64,000 nt of DNA. It comes from Prostheceraeus crozeri (taxonomy: Eukaryota; Platyhelminthes; Polycladida; Euryleptidae). The notes under the pieces are model-generated. The model was not told the origin of the DNA and searched no databases. It saw nothing but the letters and a program-made list of their open reading frames with translations. Within the stretch, counting starts at the first letter, position 1. Every line of letters starts with the position of its first letter. The position numbers and the translations under genes were made by a program. The stretch lies in NCBI GenBank assembly GCA_907163375.1, contig CAJQUW010016163.1, positions 310,001-374,000 on the forward strand, in the 5' to 3' direction. Below are positions 58,883 through 64,000 of the stretch, piece after piece.

Positions 58883-59320
58883 TTATGGCATGTATTTCAA
58901 AAGGTCTTCATCGTCAATATCGTCCCAGAGTCTGGCTTCACATAGATTACAAAAACAGTTGAGCTGCTTTAAACGTTCTTCTGCAGCGTCCCTCACTTTC
59001 TCAATGTACGCCCACTCCGCCACGGTTCGCGGTTGGGAGTTAGGGGTGTACCACTCCCATATTTGATGCAAGTGCGACTTGCTGGTCGTCTCCATCACCC
59101 CTTCGGCATCATATTGTAAATATTTCCACCGTATGCCTGTTAGGTCGGGCAACTCCTCTTCATCCTCCTCCGATAATGATAACTTTCGTATATTGTCGAG
59201 ATTGTATGTCTTCTCCACCTTCGCCTTTCTTGGTGCATTTGGTGTAACGAGCACCTTTGCTGATGTATATGGAGAGGAGAACTCCAATGCGGTATTTGGT
59301 GTTGTTGGAGGACTTGTCAT
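58883..59320 (-). CDS. Small protein with CFCNLC motif, function unknown
   Basis: A 145-residue protein on the minus strand. The N-terminal third is Ser/Thr/Pro-rich and basic (TPNAPRKAKVEKTY), the middle has an acidic run (SEEDEEELPDLTG), and the C-terminus has a helix (YIEKVRDAAEERLKQL) followed by CFCNLC and an acidic tail ending DDEDLLKYMP. The Cys pair-of-pairs might bind metal. An AATAAA lies just beyond the stop on this strand (near 58877), so it uses ordinary polyadenylation, unlike the three plus-strand genes to its left. Its upstream region is shared head-to-head with the polymerase gene. No family was recognised. Confidence 0.65.
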   Translation of the reverse strand: MTSPPTTPNTALEFSSPYTSAKVLVTPNAPRKAKVEKTYNLDNIRKLSLSEEDEEELPDLTGIRWKYLQYDAEGVMETTSKSHLHQIWEWYTPNSQPRTVAEWAYIEKVRDAAEERLKQLNCFCNLCEARLWDDIDDEDLLKYMP

Positions 59321-59333
59321 GTTGTCTTTGAAA

Positions 59334-59460
59334 TGCTGACTTTGAATAATGATAACTTTAACATTTTTCTAATTCTTAAGTATACACAAGCAGCCAATCA
59401 GAATGAACATCCAATGAATGAAGAGGATGAAAGTATATAAGCAAAGTGACATTCAGGTCA
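59334..59460. promoter_or_regulatory. Divergent promoter between the 145-residue gene and the polymerase gene
   Basis: About 140 bp separate the two divergent starts. On the plus strand TATATAAG at 59434-59441 precedes GGTCATTTCATTTAATC, a start region like that of the 88-residue gene. On the minus strand a CCAAT-type word (GATTGG near 59393-59398) faces the other gene. GT-AG-type leader introns follow on the plus side (5' splice-like GGTAAGTTG at 59580 and AGGTAGGTT at 59715). Confidence 0.6.
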
Positions 59461-59830
59461 TTTCATTTAATCTGTGAATCATACAAGTGACGAACGCACG
59501 ATCTCTCTCTTTGACTATTATTTGAGTGAAGTCTCTATCTTGTAGAAGTATCAACCTTAAACTTGATTTCGTTGAAATGGTAAGTTGAAAATTTCCTCTC
59601 ATCTCCCTCAAACGTGTGACTAATAGCATCTTCCTCAATTTCAGACATCAACTTCATCACCAACGCCCTCTCTTCTCGAGGAAAGTTTAGAGTTATTGAG
59701 TCAAGGTAGGTTGTAACACTACACTGAGGCTTGAACAGAGATGAAAGAATGATTTCTAGTCAACCTCTTATTAGTAAAACAAGATGATAGCGAGGAATGG
59801 CACTACTGTGGTATTCCCAAAATCTCTCGC

Positions 59831-62542
59831 TTGTACACTCACTTGGGGCACTCTAAAAGAGGTGAACATTTTGTATGCGACCGCTGCATCCGCTCATTTT
59901 GGAGTAAAGATAAATTTGAAACTCACTATGAATGGTGCAAGCGAGGTAAATTACAAATGGAACGCATGCCCAAAGATAAAATATTTTCACATAGGGATAA
60001 TGGTGACGAATTAAGTCCCCTGCGTGTCATTTACGCAGACATAGAATGCTACATTGATGATATCATCCACAAGCCAGCAGCCATATCCTGCTATGAAGTA
60101 TGGCATGACCACTTTAGGAATAGACAAAACAAAATGCATACTTGGCAAGGTGAAGATTGCATTTCAAAATTTCTAGAATTTCTCGATAAAGCTGCAAAAT
60201 TTCAACAATCATATGATTCCCAATTGCAGCGTAAGTCACTACATATGTCAGATGAAGACAAACAAAAATTTGAAAGTTGCACATCCTGTCCTAAATGTCA
60301 TAAAACGTTTGATGACGATAAAATTAAGAAAGTGCGTGATCATGATCACATCACTGGTAAATTTAGAAACGCACTCTGCTCCAAATGTAACTTTTCACTT
60401 AGGTTGAGACGTCGTGTACTACCCGTCATTTTTCATAACTTTAAGGGCTATGACAGTCATATGCTCATAAAAGGAGGGTTGAGCCAGATGAAATCGTGGC
60501 AGTTTAATGTAATAGCACAAACGAGAGAAAAATTCATGGCAATGACAGCAAAAGTACCAGTAGATAAAACTAAAGAAAATAAGACAGTCTTCTTCGAAAT
60601 AAAATTTTTAGATTCATTTCAATTCATGTCAGCGTCACTAGCTTCTCTCGTTCGTAATCTCAAGTTTCTTCCCCATAGTCAAACTTTAAAGAAACACTAT
60701 CCAAACTTAACGGATGAAATAATCACTCGCAAAGGAGTCTTTCCTTATGCGTATTTTAGCTCAATGTCTAAACTAAATGAAACAACCCTTCCTTCCATTG
60801 ACAAATTCAAAAACGATTTGACGGGTGAAGATTGTCCAGTAGAGGACTATGAACATGCTCAAGAGGCATGGTTAAAATTTAATTGTAAAACGTTTGGCGA
60901 TTATATGATCGCTTACTTAGAATTAGATGTCATTTTGCTGGCTGATGTCTTTCAGGAGTTTCGACGAGTGGCATTAGAAGAAGACAAATTAGATCCTATC
61001 CACTTTGTCAGTCTACCAGCCATGTCCTTTAAATCAGCCTTTAAAATGACTGGTGAGACCATTCATCTCTTACAAGACCCGGAGATGTATAATATATTTG
61101 AGAGCGGAATACGCGGTGGTCTCACATTTGTAAATAAACATCATATAAAATCTGAAACAGTAGGTGATGATCATATCCACCTAAAGTACTATGACCAAAA
61201 TAATTTATATGGCAGTTCACTGTCTAAACCACTACCTCATTCCGAGTTTAGTTGGTTAAATCAAAATGAGCTTGAGTATTACTCCAACCCTTCAAACATA
61301 CTGAATATTCCAGATGAAGGTGATTGGGGATATTATTTTGAAGTGGATTTGATTTATCCAAATAGTATTAAAAATAAAACTGCTGATTTCCCACTCGCAC
61401 CTGAATCTGGCGAAGTGACTGAAGATATGTTTTCACCATTCATGTCACAATTTCATAATAACTTAACAGAGTGTGGACAGCCAAGGTACAAACCATGCCG
61501 CAAACTTTTACTCACCCAATATGATAAGAAAAATTATCTCGTACACTTCTGCATATTAAAATTCTATTTAGAAATGGGCATGCTTCTAAAGTCAGTTCAC
61601 CGCATTATCAAATTTAGACAGAAAGCCTTCCTCAAACCCTACATAGATAGTAACAGTCAAAAACGTGCACTCGCCCAAAATAATTTTGAAAAGGATTTTT
61701 ATAAATATAAGAATAACAGTCTATTCGGAAAGACCATGGAGGATGTTAGAAAACGTATGAATTACAAACTAGTCGTTGATGAACAAAAATATCACAAATT
61801 GACCTCATCACCTCTTTTCATTGACAGAGACATCATCGATGAGGATCTTGTAGGTGTTAAAATGATTAAATCAGAAGTTGAGTTGTGCAAACCCATCTAT
61901 ATTGGGCAAGCCGTTTTAGATTATTCCAAGCTTGAAATGTATCAACTCTTCTACAAAATATTAAAACCATGCCCTCTCGTAAAAGAGGTTCGCTTGCTGG
62001 GTGGTGATACAGATAGTTTCTTTTTAGGAATTACCACTCAAAAAGATTTAAATTTTAATGAAGTAGGTAAGTCATTAGAAAAATATTTCGATACATCTAA
62101 CTACAATCCCACTCATCCACTCTATTCCATACAGAATAAAGCCAAACTTGGTTGTTTTAAGGATGAAACAGCAGGAAAGGAAATAGATGAAATGATTCTC
62201 CTCCGTCCTAAAATGTATTCCATGAAACTAAAAGAATGTGCAGATAGTATTAAGCGTGCTAAAGGTATATCAAAATCCATTGTTCATAAAATGAAACATC
62301 GGTCCTATAAGAAGGCCTATAAAAATAAAACTATAACGTTTGTCAATATGACAATCTTAAAATCTCAAGTTCATACTGTGAAAACGTACACGTTCAAGAA
62401 ACGAGCACTTTCGGCATGGGAGGATAAGAGGTGTTGGATAGGACATAACACATCTCTTCCACATGGACATCCTGACACAAACATACCTCCACCCAAAAGA
62501 ATAAAACTCACGCTACCACATTCAGGAGATGTATTGACATAA
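59831..62542 (+). CDS. PolB: Protein-primed family-B DNA polymerase (Polinton/adintovirus type)
   Basis: A 903-residue open frame from the first in-frame ATG; the true protein probably starts further upstream in spliced leader exons. A C2H2-like zinc finger lies at the start (CDRC...H..WC). The exonuclease motifs are IYADIECY (Exo I, D70, E72), HNFKGYDSH (Exo II, ~202-210) and YLELDVILLADVF (Exo III, ~362-374). Between Exo I and II, residues 150-186 read CTSCPKC...RDHDHITGKFRNALCSKC, like endonuclease VII/HNH zinc domains. The polymerase motifs are YYDQNNLYG (A, ~453-461), KNNSLFGKTMEDVR (B) and GGDTDSFF (C, D726 and D728), followed by KLGCFKDE and LRPKMYSMKL, both typical of the family. It would replicate the linear element DNA from a protein primer. 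AATAAA lies at about 62700. Confidence 0.93.
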   Translation: MYTHLGHSKRGEHFVCDRCIRSFWSKDKFETHYEWCKRGKLQMERMPKDKIFSHRDNGDELSPLRVIYADIECYIDDIIHKPAAISCYEVWHDHFRNRQNKMHTWQGEDCISKFLEFLDKAAKFQQSYDSQLQRKSLHMSDEDKQKFESCTSCPKCHKTFDDDKIKKVRDHDHITGKFRNALCSKCNFSLRLRRRVLPVIFHNFKGYDSHMLIKGGLSQMKSWQFNVIAQTREKFMAMTAKVPVDKTKENKTVFFEIKFLDSFQFMSASLASLVRNLKFLPHSQTLKKHYPNLTDEIITRKGVFPYAYFSSMSKLNETTLPSIDKFKNDLTGEDCPVEDYEHAQEAWLKFNCKTFGDYMIAYLELDVILLADVFQEFRRVALEEDKLDPIHFVSLPAMSFKSAFKMTGETIHLLQDPEMYNIFESGIRGGLTFVNKHHIKSETVGDDHIHLKYYDQNNLYGSSLSKPLPHSEFSWLNQNELEYYSNPSNILNIPDEGDWGYYFEVDLIYPNSIKNKTADFPLAPESGEVTEDMFSPFMSQFHNNLTECGQPRYKPCRKLLLTQYDKKNYLVHFCILKFYLEMGMLLKSVHRIIKFRQKAFLKPYIDSNSQKRALAQNNFEKDFYKYKNNSLFGKTMEDVRKRMNYKLVVDEQKYHKLTSSPLFIDRDIIDEDLVGVKMIKSEVELCKPIYIGQAVLDYSKLEMYQLFYKILKPCPLVKEVRLLGGDTDSFFLGITTQKDLNFNEVGKSLEKYFDTSNYNPTHPLYSIQNKAKLGCFKDETAGKEIDEMILLRPKMYSMKLKECADSIKRAKGISKSIVHKMKHRSYKKAYKNKTITFVNMTILKSQVHTVKTYTFKKRALSAWEDKRCWIGHNTSLPHGHPDTNIPPPKRIKLTLPHSGDVLT

Positions 62543-62695
62543 TCAACTTTAACTCAGTATTTTGATGTTGCTTTTTGTAGATATACATGGTTGTTTTATG
62601 TATCGCATGAGATCGTTTCTTCCTTGTGAATATATGCCTACAGTCAGCCCATTCCCCTATATCTGTGAAAAGACTTTTTCATATACATATTTTTA

Positions 62696-62710
62696 TTTCA
62701 ATAAACATAT
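62696..62710. terminator. Overlapping polyadenylation signals of two convergent genes
   Basis: On the plus strand CAATAAAC (about 62699-62706) serves the polymerase gene. On the minus strand GAAATAAAA in the same 20 bp serves the facing gene, whose stop is at 62721. The two transcripts probably overlap slightly. Confidence 0.6.
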
Positions 62711-62720
62711 CACAATGACT

Positions 62721-64000
62721 TCACTTTGTTTTCCGAAACACTAAAGTTACGAGGGATTTAGTATCTTTCACATGGATACACTCTTGTAAACCATTGGTAA
62801 TTTTGATAGCAATAGAGGGTATAGTTTGTTTGACGACGGGATGATAGAAAATAGATTCAAACATCTTCTCGACTATTCCATATGAAGCGTCTTTATCATG
62901 AATGAAATCACGTAAAATGTATTCTTTTTTCTCGCCAACAGAAATAGGTAAAATCAAATCACTTTGAATGTAAAGGTGTTGTTCATGTTTATCAAGTGTC
63001 ATTGGTGTTTCTATACCAATCGTATGCGCAGCAGCAAACACAGTTTGTAGCATTGAAAAGCCAAAGAGTTTTTTCAAATTTTTACTCAATTGACATTGAA
63101 TGTCATCACCCAGTTTCAGAACAACGCGTTGTTTTTCAATTGAAAACGAAATGTGGTGTGTCTTTACATCATATTTACTTTTCATCACATGCTTCAACTT
63201 CTGTTGTATATAAGGATTTACTACATGAATGAAGCTTTCAACTGTATGATATAGACGCGGCATTATATTGATAGCAACTTTAGATTCTTCATAAGACTGA
63301 TAAATTTTCTTGATGCGATCGCCATAGATGTCCACCCACCATTCATCATTAACTGAATCAGCTTTAGTGTGATATTCATGAGAACCATACACCACACCGC
63401 TTCCAATAATAGGCGTATAATGTCTTACAAAATGACGCAAGGTTGGAGAGAAATAAACTGTAAGTTTGTCATTATATTTCTGAATAACCAACTTATTTTT
63501 GTCCGCCATAATTTTCTCTCCATACTTCTTACCCACAGTCTCATTCCATCGTTTTACTAACTCAATAAGTGATAAAGGTTGAACACCACGCTTTTTCAAA
63601 ATGATGCGTTCTTCGCATTCTACAACATCTTCATCAAATATTTTAAATCTATAATGAAATTTGTTGATTCGAGTTGAATAAACTTTTTTAACATTTGCAG
63701 TAGCAATTGACGTTAGATGTAGTCCATGACCAAAACCAAGATGTGGATAGAATTCACTATCCAACCTCAGCGTAAGACCTTTAGTAAAAGAATGAAAGCG
63801 GAGGAACTGTCTCCCACTCCAATGATAGATAGTAAACTCATAAGCTTTCTGATTTTTATTCTTCATGATGGAAGTATTACCACTGTTGAATGCCTTAATA
63901 ATTTTCTCATTCCCAAATGGCTCATAAGAATCTGATTTTATCTGAATCCATTCATAGTTCCACTTTCCATCTGATGTTAAATTGTATGGGAACTGAAATG
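62721..64000 (-). CDS. Unidentified protein of the virus-like element, partial at the window edge
   Basis: The ORF is open on the minus strand from the window edge (FQFPYNLTSDGKWNYEW...) to a stop at 62721; an internal ATG at 63866 gives 381 residues, but the frame continues upstream. It has no signal peptide or clear membrane segment. It contains repeated patterns of a hydrophobic strand followed by L(S/K)..L...(F/L)GF (LGDDIQCQLSKNLKKLFGF), which I loosely associate with the structural or minor capsid-like proteins found next to PolB in Polintons and adintoviruses. That link is a weak inference. It converges on the polymerase gene with about 180 bp between stops. Confidence 0.55.
   Translation of the reverse strand, partial: FQFPYNLTSDGKWNYEWIQIKSDSYEPFGNEKIIKAFNSGNTSIMKNKNQKAYEFTIYHWSGRQFLRFHSFTKGLTLRLDSEFYPHLGFGHGLHLTSIATANVKKVYSTRINKFHYRFKIFDEDVVECEERIILKKRGVQPLSLIELVKRWNETVGKKYGEKIMADKNKLVIQKYNDKLTVYFSPTLRHFVRHYTPIIGSGVVYGSHEYHTKADSVNDEWWVDIYGDRIKKIYQSYEESKVAINIMPRLYHTVESFIHVVNPYIQQKLKHVMKSKYDVKTHHISFSIEKQRVVLKLGDDIQCQLSKNLKKLFGFSMLQTVFAAAHTIGIETPMTLDKHEQHLYIQSDLILPISVGEKKEYILRDFIHDKDASYGIVEKMFESIFYHPVVKQTIPSIAIKITNGLQECIHVKDTKSLVTLVFRKTK

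Larger units (their letters stand above)
54906..64000. mobile_element. Maverick/Polinton-adintovirus-like element (virus fossil), runs past the window
   Basis: The family is set by the protein-primed type B DNA polymerase at 59831-62542. Around it lie small compact genes with TATA boxes at 55076, 57110, 57632 and 59434, short GT-AG introns and very short spacers, unlike the rest of the window. The left boundary is uncertain: it could be the inverted satellite copy or further left. The right end is outside the window. The parts visible look largely whole and the copy looks young. No integrase, capsid or protease gene was recognised in the visible part, so membership of the left-hand small genes (55076-58086) in the same element is inferred from proximity and style. 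Confidence 0.7.

Noticed and set aside
1-64000. CRISPR arrays, bacterial operons or riboswitches.
   Set aside because: No regularly spaced short repeats with unique spacers; all gene features are eukaryotic.

Overview
The window looks like nuclear DNA of an invertebrate animal: AT-rich, gene-poor, full of transposable elements, with GT-AG introns, TATA boxes and AATAAA signals. The only clear host gene is a Shaker-type (Kv1) potassium channel on the minus strand (47836-49635), whose coding region lies in one exon. A tRNA-derived SINE of a kind common in lophotrochozoans is a weak hint to the phylum; I cannot name the species.

Layout. 1-3640: a non-LTR retrotransposon (LINE) with an open ORF1 and an endonuclease/RT ORF2 carrying one premature stop. 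3641-30411: mostly featureless AT-rich DNA with a ribozyme-like palindrome (11519-11657), two copies of a 730-750 bp foldback element (15914-16665, 27375-28108) and the SINE (22070-22290). 30412-37664: a nest of Penelope-like retroelements (PLEs) whose 3' ends abut (TA)n tracts. It includes a head-to-head, nearly identical PLE pair; one arm holds an intact mariner transposon, which itself holds a small element with a 9-bp target duplication. 37753-39815: a decayed Tc1 transposon whose left arm is an inverted copy of its own transposase 3' end, split by a 256-bp element with an 8-bp target duplication. 47836-50620: the Kv1 gene and GA/CT repeats upstream of it. 52312-54905: poly-C rich repeats and a ~295-bp satellite in seven units, ending in an inverted partial copy.

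54906-64000 (runs off the window): a compact virus-like element of the Maverick/Polinton-adintovirus kind, identified by a long protein-primed family-B DNA polymerase gene, with small TATA-driven genes around it. Its most striking feature is a ~142-nt module repeated three times just downstream of three genes. Each copy holds a stem-loop resembling the 3' stem-loop of replication-dependent histone mRNAs and, exactly 5 nt later, the start of what folds as a complete 69-nt HDV-like self-cleaving ribozyme (P1, P1.1, P2, P3, P4, L3 and J4/2 all recognisable). Cleavage at the predicted site would leave an mRNA ending like a mature histone mRNA, without U7 snRNP or poly(A). I know of no description of this arrangement and regard it as the main discovery candidate. 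The polymerase gene and its convergent neighbour instead have ordinary AATAAA signals.
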